Origin: Spongiactinospora sp. TRM90649
GTDB lineage: Bacteria; Actinomycetota; Actinomycetes; Streptosporangiales; Streptosporangiaceae
Assembly (NCBI RefSeq): GCF_029382225.1
Contig: NZ_JARLTC010000007.1
Location: forward strand, 1-64,000
Direction of reading: 5' to 3'
DNA: 64,000 nt
Shown here: positions 40,375-48,438 of the stretch, in pieces
Layout: every line of letters begins with the position of its first letter
How positions within the stretch are numbered: the stretch's first letter is position 1
Program-made: the position numbers and the translations under genes
Notes under the pieces: model-generated
Database searches by the model: none
What the model was told of the DNA's origin: nothing
Seen by the model: the letters and a program-made list of their open reading frames with translations, nothing else

Positions 40375-40930
40375 TTCTACCGACCTTCTCGCTGAGGCAC
40401 CAGCTTGTCAAGATCGGAGGCCGATTCGGGGGTCAGGCGGTAGAACCCTTGCAGGCTGGCCGCGCGTTCGAGGCGCCCGTCCTCGGTGACGTACTTGAGC
40501 GTCCGGGTCTGGCCTCGTGCGTTCCGCCAGGTGGGGCGGGGCAGAAGAGCGCCGGGAACCGAGAGGTCGAAACGGACGGGCGTCGCGTCGACGTGGATGG
40601 GCTCGGCCCAGTTCGACCGCCGAGGCGAGCGTCTCCGGGTAGTCGCTCACGCGCCGGATCCCTTCGTGGGGCGTGCTCACCCTCGGCCAGCCAGTCGGCG
40701 ATCGCCATGGAGATGGGCAGGCCGGTCAGCTTCTCCACCCAGGCCCACTGGCCGTTGGAGTTCAGCTCCAGGTACACGTACTCGCCCTCGGGCGTGAGGA
40801 TCACGTCGATGCAGCCGAAGGACAGGCCGAGCGAGGCGACCAGCTCGACGCGGTGTCCTTCCACGTCCGCCGGCGGGTCGAAGGCGGAGAAGCCGGTGAA
40901 GTCGCCGTCCACGTGGCGGAAGTCGTCCGG
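40375..40930 (-). pseudogene. ATP-grasp peptide-ligase remnant and following frameshifted frame
   Basis: From about 40925 to 40670 (minus strand) the sequence encodes the C-terminal third of an MvdD-type ATP-grasp ligase: DDFRHVDGDFTGFSAFDPPADV, LGLSFGCIDVILTPEG, and ELNSNGQWAWVEKLTGLPIS. The N-terminal two thirds are missing. It is followed by a frame beginning VSTPHEGIRRVSDYPETLAS at 40680, which needs a frameshift near 40600 to continue to DGRLERAASLQGFYRLTP and the stop at 40377. ATP-grasp ligases of this type make omega-ester/amide links in graspetides. Together with the C39 exporter downstream this looks like a decayed RiPP locus. The stretch 40931-41123 shows no gene. Confidence 0.6.
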
Positions 40931-41123
40931 AGTCCCGGACGCGGCGACTCCCCGCTCACGGCACCTGATCACGGGAGGGCCGACTTGCGGATGGCTGCAG
41001 GACCGCTTGGACGCGGATACTCCGCCGCGCGGGTCCCAGCGGGTCGCAAGTCCGTTCCAAGCTCGCGGCCCTAGCTTTCCCCGGCGACCTGTGCGCATGT
41101 TCGGCCACGGAGGAAAGAGGGTC

Positions 41124-41390
41124 ATGTCGAAGATCACGATCGACGATCCGAACGACGCCACCCGCCCCGTCCCACGTCCCCGCCACGCGGCGCCGGCGCG
41201 GCAGCAGGAGGGGAGGGTGTACCGCGAGGAGGCCCTGCGCGAGCACGCCGCGCCCCGCCCGGTCCGGCGTCTGCCGCTGGTGGTCAGCGGCCCGTCGTTC
41301 CTCGTGCTGTGGCTGGTCGTGGCGGCGATCGTGGCGGCCGGGGCCGCGCTGACCGCGATGGCCGTGCTGGCCGTGGGAGCGGCCGGATGA
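41124..41390 (+). CDS. Small membrane protein coupled to C39 ABC exporter
   Basis: 88-residue protein: a polar, Pro/Arg-rich N-terminal 60 residues (MSKITIDDPNDATRPVPRP) then one hydrophobic helix (FLVLWLVVAAIVAAGAALTAM). AGGAAAGAGG-like ribosome site precedes ATG 41124. Its stop overlaps the exporter start (ATGA). The layout REEAL...one helix resembles the truncated start of an HlyD-type adaptor that often accompanies peptidase-containing exporters; could be an accessory subunit. Confidence 0.6.
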   Translation: MSKITIDDPNDATRPVPRPRHAAPARQQEGRVYREEALREHAAPRPVRRLPLVVSGPSFLVLWLVVAAIVAAGAALTAMAVLAVGAAG

Positions 41391-43528
41391 TCCGCCGGCT
41401 GCCCGTCATCCTGCAGAACACCGACACCGAGTGCGGCGCCGCCAGCCTGGCGATGGTGCTCTGCCACCACGGCCGGCGCACGACCCTCCACCAGGTCACC
41501 GAACGCCTCCAGATCGGCAGGGACGGCCTGAGCGCCAAGGCCCTCCTGGACGGCGCGCGCGAACACGGCCTCAAGGCCAGGGGTTTCTCCCTGGCCCCAG
41601 AAGACCTGGCCCGCGTCCCGCTCCCGGCCGTGGCGCACTGGGAGTTCCGCCACTTCCTGGTCGTGGAGCGCTGGTCGCCGGACCGCGTCGACGTCGTGGA
41701 CCCGGCGGACGGCCGGCGCAGGCTCACCGCCGAGGAGTTCGGCGCCGGGTTCACCGGCGTGCTGCTGGTGTTCGAGCCGGGGGAGGGCTTCCAGCGCGGC
41801 TCGACTTCCATGGCGGGCGCCTGGCGCAGGGAGTTCATGGGCACGCTGCTGCGGCGGCGCAAGGGCCTGCTCGCGCAGATCGTCGCCGCGTCGCTGCTGC
41901 TGCAGTTGCTCGGGCTGGCGCTGCCGATGTTCTCCCAGCTCCTGCTGGACACGATCATCCCGGCGCGGAGTGTGGACGTGCTGACCTTGCTGGGCGGCTC
42001 CGTGCTGCTGGCGGGCGCGGCCCAGTTCGTCATCGGCTACCTGCGCAGCGCGCTGCTGGTGGCCGTGCGGGCCCGCGCGGACCAGCAGCTCACCGAGGGG
42101 GTGGTCAGCCATCTGGTGGCACTGCCCTACCGGTACTTCACCCGGCGCGGTAACGGCGACCTGGTCACCAGGGCGGCCAGCGTGTCCACCCTCAGCGCCC
42201 TCCTCACCGGCCAGATCGTGGCCGCGCTGCTGGACGGCCCGCTGGCCGTCGGGTACCTCGTGGTCGTCTACTTCTGGGACCCCGTCTTCGGGCTGGCGCT
42301 GAGCGGTGTGGCCGTGCTCCAGCTCCTCCTCATGCTGGGCACCACGAACCGCATCGCCACGCTCACCAGGCAGGAGCTGTCGGCGCTGTCGGCGTCCCAG
42401 AACAGCCTCATCCAGACGATCATGGGCATCGAGACGCTGAAGGCGTCCGGGGCCGAGCAGCGAGCCGTCGAGAAGTGGTCGGCCCATTTCAACCGGCAGC
42501 TCGACGCGGACGTGCGGACCGGGCTGGCGCAGGGGCTGCTGGAGTCCACGCTGTCGGCGATCCGGGTGGTGGTGCCGCTCGGGCTGCTGTGGCTGGGCAC
42601 CTGGCGGGTGCTCGACGGGCAGCTCACGGTGGGCGCGCTGATCGCGCTCAACGCCATCGCGCTGGGCGTGCTGACCCCGCTCGGCTCGCTCATGGCCGGG
42701 CTGCAGAGCCTGCAGCAGGCGGGCGCGCACTTCGACCGGCTCTCGGACATCCTGGCCACCGACCCGGAGCCGAGCGAGGGCATCGAGGTGCTGCGGCTGC
42801 GCGGCGCGATCGAACTGCGCGACGTGAGCTTCCGCCACGACCCGCGCGCCCCGTGGACGGTTCAGAACGTGTCCGCCGACATCCGTCCCGGCCAGAAGGT
42901 CGCGCTGGTGGGAGCCTCAGGGTCGGGCAAGACCACGCTGGCCAGGCTGCTGCTGGCGCTGCACTCCCCCGTGGTGGGTGAGATCCGCTATGACGGCGTG
43001 CCGGTCGGCGAGCTGAACCTGCGCACGCTGCGCCGTCAGTTCGGCGTGGTCACCCAGGACCCGTCCCTGTTCAACGGCTCGATCAGGGACAACATCGCGT
43101 TGAACGAGCCCGACGCGCCGCTGGAGCGCGTGGCGGCGGCGGCGCGGGTGGCCGCGCTGCATGAGGAGATCATGGCCATGCCGATGGGGTACGAGACGAT
43201 GCTCACCGACGGCGGCGGCCTCTCCGGCGGCCAGCGGCAGCGGCTCGCCCTGGCCCGCGCCCTCCTGGCCCGCCCCAAGGTGCTGCTGCTGGACGAGGCC
43301 ACCAGCAATCTCGACAGTGCCACCGAGGCCGCCATCGAGGCGAACCTGAGCCACCTGGCCCAGACCCGGATCATCATCGCCCACCGGCTCAGCACGGTCA
43401 GGGACGCCGACGTCATCCTCGTCGTCAGCGGCGGGCGCATCGTCGAGCGCGGCACACATCAGGAGCTGATGGCCTGGCGCGGCACGTACGCCGAACTGGT
43501 CGCGACCCAGAACGTTTCGACTGCCTGA
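41387..43528 (+). CDS. Peptidase-containing ABC exporter (C39/PCAT, LanT-like)
   Basis: 713-residue bifunctional transporter. Residues 1-130 form a C39 cysteine protease with Cys16 (TECGAAS), His89 (FRHFLVVE) and Asp105 (VVDPADG), which trims leader peptides after a GG-type motif. A six-helix membrane domain follows, then an ATPase with Walker A GASGSGKTT, signature LSGGQRQ and Walker B VLLLDEATSNLD. All catalytic residues are intact, so the exporter looks functional, although no precursor with a double-Gly leader is visible nearby and the adjacent ATP-grasp gene is broken. Confidence 0.9.
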   Translation: MIRRLPVILQNTDTECGAASLAMVLCHHGRRTTLHQVTERLQIGRDGLSAKALLDGAREHGLKARGFSLAPEDLARVPLPAVAHWEFRHFLVVERWSPDRVDVVDPADGRRRLTAEEFGAGFTGVLLVFEPGEGFQRGSTSMAGAWRREFMGTLLRRRKGLLAQIVAASLLLQLLGLALPMFSQLLLDTIIPARSVDVLTLLGGSVLLAGAAQFVIGYLRSALLVAVRARADQQLTEGVVSHLVALPYRYFTRRGNGDLVTRAASVSTLSALLTGQIVAALLDGPLAVGYLVVVYFWDPVFGLALSGVAVLQLLLMLGTTNRIATLTRQELSALSASQNSLIQTIMGIETLKASGAEQRAVEKWSAHFNRQLDADVRTGLAQGLLESTLSAIRVVVPLGLLWLGTWRVLDGQLTVGALIALNAIALGVLTPLGSLMAGLQSLQQAGAHFDRLSDILATDPEPSEGIEVLRLRGAIELRDVSFRHDPRAPWTVQNVSADIRPGQKVALVGASGSGKTTLARLLLALHSPVVGEIRYDGVPVGELNLRTLRRQFGVVTQDPSLFNGSIRDNIALNEPDAPLERVAAAARVAALHEEIMAMPMGYETMLTDGGGLSGGQRQRLALARALLARPKVLLLDEATSNLDSATEAAIEANLSHLAQTRIIIAHRLSTVRDADVILVVSGGRIVERGTHQELMAWRGTYAELVATQNVSTA

Positions 43529-43539
43529 GGCGGCAAAGT

Positions 43540-43960
43540 AGGTCAACCCTCACAACAGAGGTACGAGGTCTGCCGGCGGAACTACCGGGTGATGTCCTGG
43601 ACCGCACCTACGGTCGTGAGCTGCGGGGAGAGACGGACGATCCGGATTACCTGGTCGCCCAGGGCGAGTACATGCGCGCGTGCGTCGTGCGCACCTCTTC
43701 GGTGAGCCTCGACCCGGATCTCATGAGCTTGATCACGTTCCGGGTGCTGGTCGGTCAGGCGGACTACCACGTGACGGGAGCCCTCAAGGAGTGGGACATC
43801 TTCGACAGGCTCGACCGGATTCGAGTTCCCACGCTGGTCCTCGGCGGAGAGTTCGACGAATGCGTCCCCTCGCATCTCGCGGATATCGCCCGCCGCATCC
43901 CGGATTCCGAGCATGTCACGCTCGTAGCGGCGTCAGCGGTGCCGTCGTTTCCGTACAAGA
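43540..43960 (+). pseudogene. Proline iminopeptidase-like hydrolase fragment
   Basis: In frame from 43570 the sequence reads LPAELPGDVLDRTYGRELRGE, then GALKEWDIFDRLDRIRVPTLVLGGEFDECVPSH and IARRIPDSEH. This is the C-terminal part of an alpha/beta hydrolase of the proline iminopeptidase type, with the acid Asp and its lid region. The nucleophile-containing N-terminal half is absent and the end has diverged (no catalytic His), so it is a fragment. Confidence 0.65.
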
Positions 43961-44054
43961 CGGTCATGGCGATGCCTCGTAAGGTGGGCGTGGGTTGCGG
44001 CCCGATTGCCGATCTACCAGCGACCTCGTCGCCGGACCATGAGGGGAACAGGAC

Positions 44055-44633
44055 ATGCGTGATCTGGTCTACACAGGATTCGTCTCGCTCGATGGGGTCG
44101 TGGACTCTCCGGGCGGTGGGCCGGGCGAGGAGCACCGCAGCGGGGGCTGGGTGATCAAGGACGTCGAGTTCCTGCCCGAGGCGTTCTCGCTGAAGGGCGA
44201 GGAGCTTGAGGACACGACCGCGCTGATGTTCGGCCGCCGGAGCTATGAGGCGTTCGCGCCGATCTGGCGTGACTCGGACGACCACGCCGCCTACAAGGAC
44301 CTGCCCAAGTACGTGGTCTCGACCACGCTGTCCGAGGACGACCTCGTCGAGGGGTGGGGGCCGACGACGATCCTGCGTTCGGCGGACGAGGTCGTCGAGC
44401 TCAAGGACGGCGAGGGCGGCGCGATCTTCATCCATGGCAGCGCGGAGCTCACCCGGCGGCTGTCGGAGGCCGGGCTGATCGACCGGTACAACCTGCTCCT
44501 CTTCCCCGTGCTGCTCGGCGCCGGGAAGAGCCTGTTCAGCCAGGCGGACAAGGACAAGCAGGTGCTCACCCTCCGGGAGTCCGCGGCCTACCCCAACGGC
44601 ATCGTGAAGCTGATCTACGACGTGGCCGGCTGA
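44055..44633 (+). CDS. Dihydrofolate reductase-family protein (RibD C-terminal type)
   Basis: 192-residue protein of the dihydrofolate reductase/RibD C-terminal fold: MRDLVYTGFVSLDGVVDSPGG at the start, LMFGRRSYEAFAPIW in the middle, and IFIHGSAELTRRLSEAGLIDRY then LLFPVLLGAGKSLF near the end. These stand-alone proteins are NADPH reductases of unknown substrate. Its 3' end overlaps that of the convergent AraC gene by 19 bases. Confidence 0.85.
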   Translation: MRDLVYTGFVSLDGVVDSPGGGPGEEHRSGGWVIKDVEFLPEAFSLKGEELEDTTALMFGRRSYEAFAPIWRDSDDHAAYKDLPKYVVSTTLSEDDLVEGWGPTTILRSADEVVELKDGEGGAIFIHGSAELTRRLSEAGLIDRYNLLLFPVLLGAGKSLFSQADKDKQVLTLRESAAYPNGIVKLIYDVAG

Positions 44634-45325
44634 TCCAGGTTCAGGGCGATCGCGCCACCGGTGCCCTCGCGGAGTTGCCGTGCCGTGCGCCCGACGTAGC
44701 GGCGCAGCGCGCGGGCCAGGTGGGGCTCGTCGAAGTATTCGAGCCCGGAGACGACATCGGCGACCGGTATGCCGGTGGCCAGGAGCGCCGCCGCGTGGCG
44801 TGCGCGTTCGATCTGCCGCACGGCGCCCTGGGTCATCCCGGTCGCCGCGCGGAACCGGCGTTCGACGGTTCGTTCCGAGACCGCTGGACGGTGGCCCCGG
44901 CGAACCTCGGTGACGAGCGGGTCGCGGACCACGGCTCCGGCGCGGACCAGCCGGTCGACCAGGGCCTCGGCGTCGTCGGGGCCGGGGGACCCCCAGCGCA
45001 CGCCGTCCAGCAGGAACGTCCCGCGGGTGGCCTCGGGGAGCTCGACGCCCCCGTTGACCAGGGCCGGCGTGGGGACGGCCCGCAGCGACGTGCCGACGGC
45101 GAACTCGATGCCGAAGAAGATCGCGCCCTCCGGCACCGGCGCGGTGCCGGTGCTGGTCTCGGGGCCGGAGATGCTTGCGGACACCCTGCCGTCGTGCTCG
45201 GAGAAGACCAGGCCCCAGCACACCGCCGCGACGGAGGTCATCTCCGCGACGTGTTCGCTCGTAGCGCTCCACACGGTGTCGACCCACGGTGAGTCGGACG
45301 CGCGCGTCTCAAACCGCAGTACCAC
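44615..45325 (-). CDS. AraC-family transcriptional regulator
   Basis: 236-residue regulator with a cupin-like N-terminal half (FGIEFAVGTSLRAVP) and C-terminal AraC double HTH (VSERTVERRFRAATGMTQGAVRQ; VSGLEYFDEPHLARALRRYVGRTARQL). GTG 45325 is the best start; the open frame upstream to 45418 has no coding character. Convergent with the DHFR-family gene, which it may regulate. Confidence 0.83.
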   Translation of the reverse strand: MVLRFETRASDSPWVDTVWSATSEHVAEMTSVAAVCWGLVFSEHDGRVSASISGPETSTGTAPVPEGAIFFGIEFAVGTSLRAVPTPALVNGGVELPEATRGTFLLDGVRWGSPGPDDAEALVDRLVRAGAVVRDPLVTEVRRGHRPAVSERTVERRFRAATGMTQGAVRQIERARHAAALLATGIPVADVVSGLEYFDEPHLARALRRYVGRTARQLREGTGGAIALNLDQPATS

Positions 45326-45413
45326 GGAAGCAGGATACGCGGGGTGCCGTCCGGACCCTGCGGGACTCCGGCCGTGAGGTACGCCCCTGCAAGGGATGTA
45401 AAAAATTGTTGAC

Positions 45414-45459
45414 GTCATGTCCGCTTTGTTTTACCTTGGTCATGTCAAGTTTGTTGTAC
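45414..45459. promoter_or_regulatory. Direct-repeat operator upstream of 45472
   Basis: Two 21-bp copies of GTCATGTC-N3-TTTGTT-N-TAC start at 45414 and 45439, 25 bp apart, matching at 17 of 21 positions. A -35-like TTGACG (45409-45414) touches the first copy. The repeat ends 12 bases before the start of the membrane protein whose operon includes an XRE regulator, the likely binder. Confidence 0.6.
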
Positions 45460-45471
45460 ATGGGAGCGGGC

Positions 45472-45891
45472 ATGTCCTTCGAAGAGAAGCGCGCGTGGAT
45501 CTACATCGTGGTCGCGGCCGGCGTGGCCGTGGTCTACTTCGCGATCATCCTGTCCAGGGTGCCTGGAACGGACGTGGCGACGATCGCCTACATGTGGCCG
45601 ATGCTCACCGCGCTCGGTGTCGGAATCGCGGCGAACATCGTCCTGAACATGGTGGCCGCGATGATCTCACCGCGAGAGGCCGGGAAGACCGACGAGCGTG
45701 ACAAGCAGATCAACCGGCTGGGCGAGTACGTGGGGTTCTACGTCATGAGCATCGCCGCGGTCGTCCCGCTCGGCCTGGCGATGGCGAAGATCGAGCAGTT
45801 CTGGATCGCCAACACGCTCTACCTGGCATTCGTCCTGGCCGCCGTCGCCTCCTCGATCGTGAAGATCGTCGCCTACCGGCGGGGCTTCTAG
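45472..45891 (+). CDS. Four-helix membrane protein paired with XRE regulator
   Basis: 139-residue membrane protein (MSFEEKRAWIYIVVAAGVAVVYF) with four predicted helices; a short charged loop (REAGKTDERDKQINRLGEYVG) separates helices two and three. GGGAGCGGGC precedes ATG 45472. This pairing of a DUF2178-like membrane protein with a small Cro/C1-type regulator is common in bacteria; function unknown. The regulator starts 1 base after its stop. Confidence 0.78.
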   Translation: MSFEEKRAWIYIVVAAGVAVVYFAIILSRVPGTDVATIAYMWPMLTALGVGIAANIVLNMVAAMISPREAGKTDERDKQINRLGEYVGFYVMSIAAVVPLGLAMAKIEQFWIANTLYLAFVLAAVASSIVKIVAYRRGF

Positions 45892-45892
45892 C

Positions 45893-46126
45893 ATGCCCAA
45901 GGCCACCAGGGTCACCAATCAGATCCGAGCCCTGCGATTCGCCCACGGGGAGATGACGCAGGCCGAACTGGCCGACCGCGTCGGCGTCACCCGCCAGACC
46001 ATCATCGCCATCGAGCAGGGCCGCTACTCGCCGTCGCTGGAGGTGGCCTTCCAGATCGCCCGGGTGTTCGGGGTGCCGCTCGACGACGTCTTTCAGTACC
46101 CCGGGACAGAGGAGGTCGTTGGATGA
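45893..46126 (+). CDS. Small XRE-family helix-turn-helix regulator
   Basis: 77-residue Cro/C1-type DNA-binding protein: MTQAELADRVGVTRQTIIAIEQGRYSPSLEVA carries the HTH (described at residues 21-52), followed by IARVFGVPLDDVFQY. No effector domain. Its stop overlaps the start of the DUF4386 gene (ATGA). It probably binds the direct repeats at 45414-45459. Confidence 0.9.
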   Translation: MPKATRVTNQIRALRFAHGEMTQAELADRVGVTRQTIIAIEQGRYSPSLEVAFQIARVFGVPLDDVFQYPGTEEVVG

Positions 46127-46860
46127 TCACGGGAGTCTTACGGACCGGCGCGACGACTGAAGGAGCCGTGATCCGCGCCGCCCGGATGACCGGGCTCTTC
46201 TACCTCGGTATGGCCATCACGGGCGTACTCGGATTCCTGGTCATCCGGCCGAGGCTCTTCGCGGCCGGCGATCCCGGCGCGACGCTGGCGCACCTGGTCG
46301 GGAACGAGTCGCTGGCGCGCGCCGGAGTCGCGGTGGAGATGCTCATGGTCCTCACCCAGGCGCTCACCGCCACCTGGTTCTACCGCCTGTTCCGCACCGT
46401 GAACGCCACCACAGCCAGTGGTATAGCCGCCTTCGGGCTGGTCAACGCCGTCATCGGGCTCGGCAGCGCGGTGTTCCTGGCGACCGCGGTCGAGGTCGCG
46501 TCCGCCCCGGCCGGCGACGCACCCGCGACCGTCCACCTCATGTATCTGCTGAGCGGCAACCTGTGGGGCGTCGGAGCGATGTTCTTCGGCCTGTGGCTCA
46601 TCCCCATGGGCTTCTGCGTGCTCCACTCGGGCTGGATGCCCCGGCCGCTCGGCTGGACGCTCATCGGAGGCGGCGTCGGCTACCTGCTCGGCGCGTTCAT
46701 CGTGTACCTCGCCCCCGAGGCCCAAGTCGTCGCCGAGATCCTCGCGGCGCCCGCGCACCTGGGCGAGTTCTGGATGGTCGGCTACCTGCTGGCCCGCGGC
46801 GTCCGCCGTAACGCGCCACAAGAAGGCCGGACGCCAGGTTCACCCCCTAGAAAAGGGTGA
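46123..46860 (+). CDS. DUF4386-type membrane protein
   Basis: 245-residue membrane protein with about six helices. The pattern AARMTGLFYLGMAITGVLGFLVIRP, the conserved GLWLIPMGFCVLHSGWMPRPLG and the following GGVGYLLGAF are typical of DUF4386. Third gene in the XRE operon. Function unknown. Its end overlaps the convergent SDR gene by 14 bases. Confidence 0.85.
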   Translation: MITGVLRTGATTEGAVIRAARMTGLFYLGMAITGVLGFLVIRPRLFAAGDPGATLAHLVGNESLARAGVAVEMLMVLTQALTATWFYRLFRTVNATTASGIAAFGLVNAVIGLGSAVFLATAVEVASAPAGDAPATVHLMYLLSGNLWGVGAMFFGLWLIPMGFCVLHSGWMPRPLGWTLIGGGVGYLLGAFIVYLAPEAQVVAEILAAPAHLGEFWMVGYLLARGVRRNAPQEGRTPGSPPRKG

Positions 46861-47614
46861 ACCCGCCGTCGATCACCACCACTGAGCCCGTCATGAAGCT
46901 GGACGCCTGGCCGGCCAGGAAGACCACGGCCGGGCCGAGCTCCTCGGGGAGGCCGTAGCGCTTCATCGCGGCGGGCTCGACGCACCATTCGCGGTACTCC
47001 GGCTGGTCCACGGGGGACGCCTCGGTGAGGATGTAACCGGGGGCGAGCGCGTTGACCCGGATCCCGTGCGGCGCCCACTCGGCGGCCAGGGCCTTGGTGA
47101 GCTGGTGCACCGCCGCCTTGGAGGCCAGGTACGCGGGCTGCCACCGGGGCCGGTTGACGATCATGGCCGACATGGAGCCGATGTTGACGATGCTCCCGCC
47201 GCCCTGCTCGACCATCCGCGCGCCGACGGCCTTGGTGCAGTACCAGAGGCCGTCCAGGTTGGTGGCCAGCACTTCGCGCCAGAGCTCGTCGGGGGTGTCC
47301 AGGGCCTCCCGGCCGATGCTGATCCCGGCGTTGTTGACCAGTACGTCGATCGGGCCCAGTTTCTCGCTGACCAGCTCCACCATCCGATCGACCTGGGCCG
47401 AATCGGTCACGTCCAGGCTGACCGGAAGTGCCGTGATCCCGGCGGCCTGGAGTTCCCTGGCCGCTCGCTCAGCGGGCTCAAGGGTGCGGGCGGTCACCGC
47501 GACGGACGCGCCCGCCTCGCCCAGCGCCTGGGCCAGGGCCCGGCCGATGCCGCGGCTGGCTCCGGTGACCACGGCGACCTTGCCCTGCAACGAGAATGAG
47601 TCCAAGACGGTCAT
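46847..47614 (-). CDS. Short-chain dehydrogenase in sugar operon
   Basis: 255-residue SDR: cofactor motif TGASRGIGRALAQ, NNAGIS, and catalytic Tyr/Lys in PAYLASKAAVHQ. Similar in length to sugar/polyol dehydrogenases such as 2-deoxy-gluconate 3-dehydrogenase. Start ATG 47614 overlaps the epimerase stop (ATGA), placing it last in the sugar-transport operon, so it probably oxidises the imported sugar or its lactone/acid. Confidence 0.87.
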   Translation of the reverse strand: MTVLDSFSLQGKVAVVTGASRGIGRALAQALGEAGASVAVTARTLEPAERAARELQAAGITALPVSLDVTDSAQVDRMVELVSEKLGPIDVLVNNAGISIGREALDTPDELWREVLATNLDGLWYCTKAVGARMVEQGGGSIVNIGSMSAMIVNRPRWQPAYLASKAAVHQLTKALAAEWAPHGIRVNALAPGYILTEASPVDQPEYREWCVEPAAMKRYGLPEELGPAVVFLAGQASSFMTGSVVVIDGGFTLF

Positions 47615-48438
47615 GTTGTCTTCCTGTCGGTTGGCTGTCGTGCGGTCCAGTGCAGCGTCATCGAGAAGCGCAACGGCGCTCCCGGCTCGACGAGCTGATA
47701 GTGGCGGGTGTTCAAGCCGTTGACCGGGCCGGACAATGGTTCGACGCAGACGGCGTCGGCCTCGGTTTCGCAGACGATCCAGTGGCCGGCCGCGCTGGCG
47801 ACGGTCAGGTCGAGGGCCGGCCATCGCAGGACCGGCGCGCTGGAGACGGCGGTGAAGGAGTCGTCCCATGGCCGCGGGCCGGGGGAGGTGGACAGATGCT
47901 GCGGAATGCCGTCATCGTCGCAGACATAGCGCAGGCCGGGCTCGAAGCTGTAGGTGACCTCGGGGCCGCCGTCGATCCTGCGCGCGAACCACGGGTGGAA
48001 ACCGACGATCGCGGGCATGGTGCGGCGGTCGTTGGTCACCGTGGCGCTCATCGTCAGCGCGTCGGGCGTCAGCTCGAACTCCTGCCGCACGGCGCCGCCG
48101 AACGGCCAGCGCTCGTCCAGCTCGACATCGATGGCAACAGCGCTGTCAACAGTGCCGCCCACGCTCCAGGGGCGGTCGAAGACGAGGCCGTGCAGCGCAT
48201 GCGGGGGGAGGTTCGCGGGCACCGTCCACTCCCGCCCGGCGAACGTGAAGCGGGCGCCCTCCAGCCGGCCGACGAACGGCGCCATCAGGAAGCTGCCGTG
48301 CATGATCTGACCCAGGCCGGCCGGGCCCGCGCCGCCGGCGCCCAGCAGTTCCGCGTCGCCGACCCGCAGGGACGTCAGGCGGCCACCGTCGGCGGGGTCC
48401 ACCCGGATGGCGGCGTTCCCTGCGGTCAACTCGATCAT
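47611..48438 (-). CDS. Aldose 1-epimerase (galactose mutarotase-like)
   Basis: 275-residue mutarotase-fold protein. IHGS-like MHGSFLMAPFVGRLEGARF, the active-site PPHALHGLVFDRPW and IVGFHPWFARR (catalytic His candidates), and VEPLSGPVNGLN (candidate catalytic Glu) are present. Start ATG 48438 overlaps the permease stop. Supplies interconversion of sugar anomers for the following SDR. Confidence 0.87.
   Translation of the reverse strand: MIELTAGNAAIRVDPADGGRLTSLRVGDAELLGAGGAGPAGLGQIMHGSFLMAPFVGRLEGARFTFAGREWTVPANLPPHALHGLVFDRPWSVGGTVDSAVAIDVELDERWPFGGAVRQEFELTPDALTMSATVTNDRRTMPAIVGFHPWFARRIDGGPEVTYSFEPGLRYVCDDDGIPQHLSTSPGPRPWDDSFTAVSSAPVLRWPALDLTVASAAGHWIVCETEADAVCVEPLSGPVNGLNTRHYQLVEPGAPLRFSMTLHWTARQPTDRKTT

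Noticed and set aside
40433..42838. 801-codon open frame on the minus strand
   Set aside because: It is antisense to the C39 exporter, which has full catalytic motifs. Only its last part (40670-40930) has protein similarity (ATP-grasp remnant).
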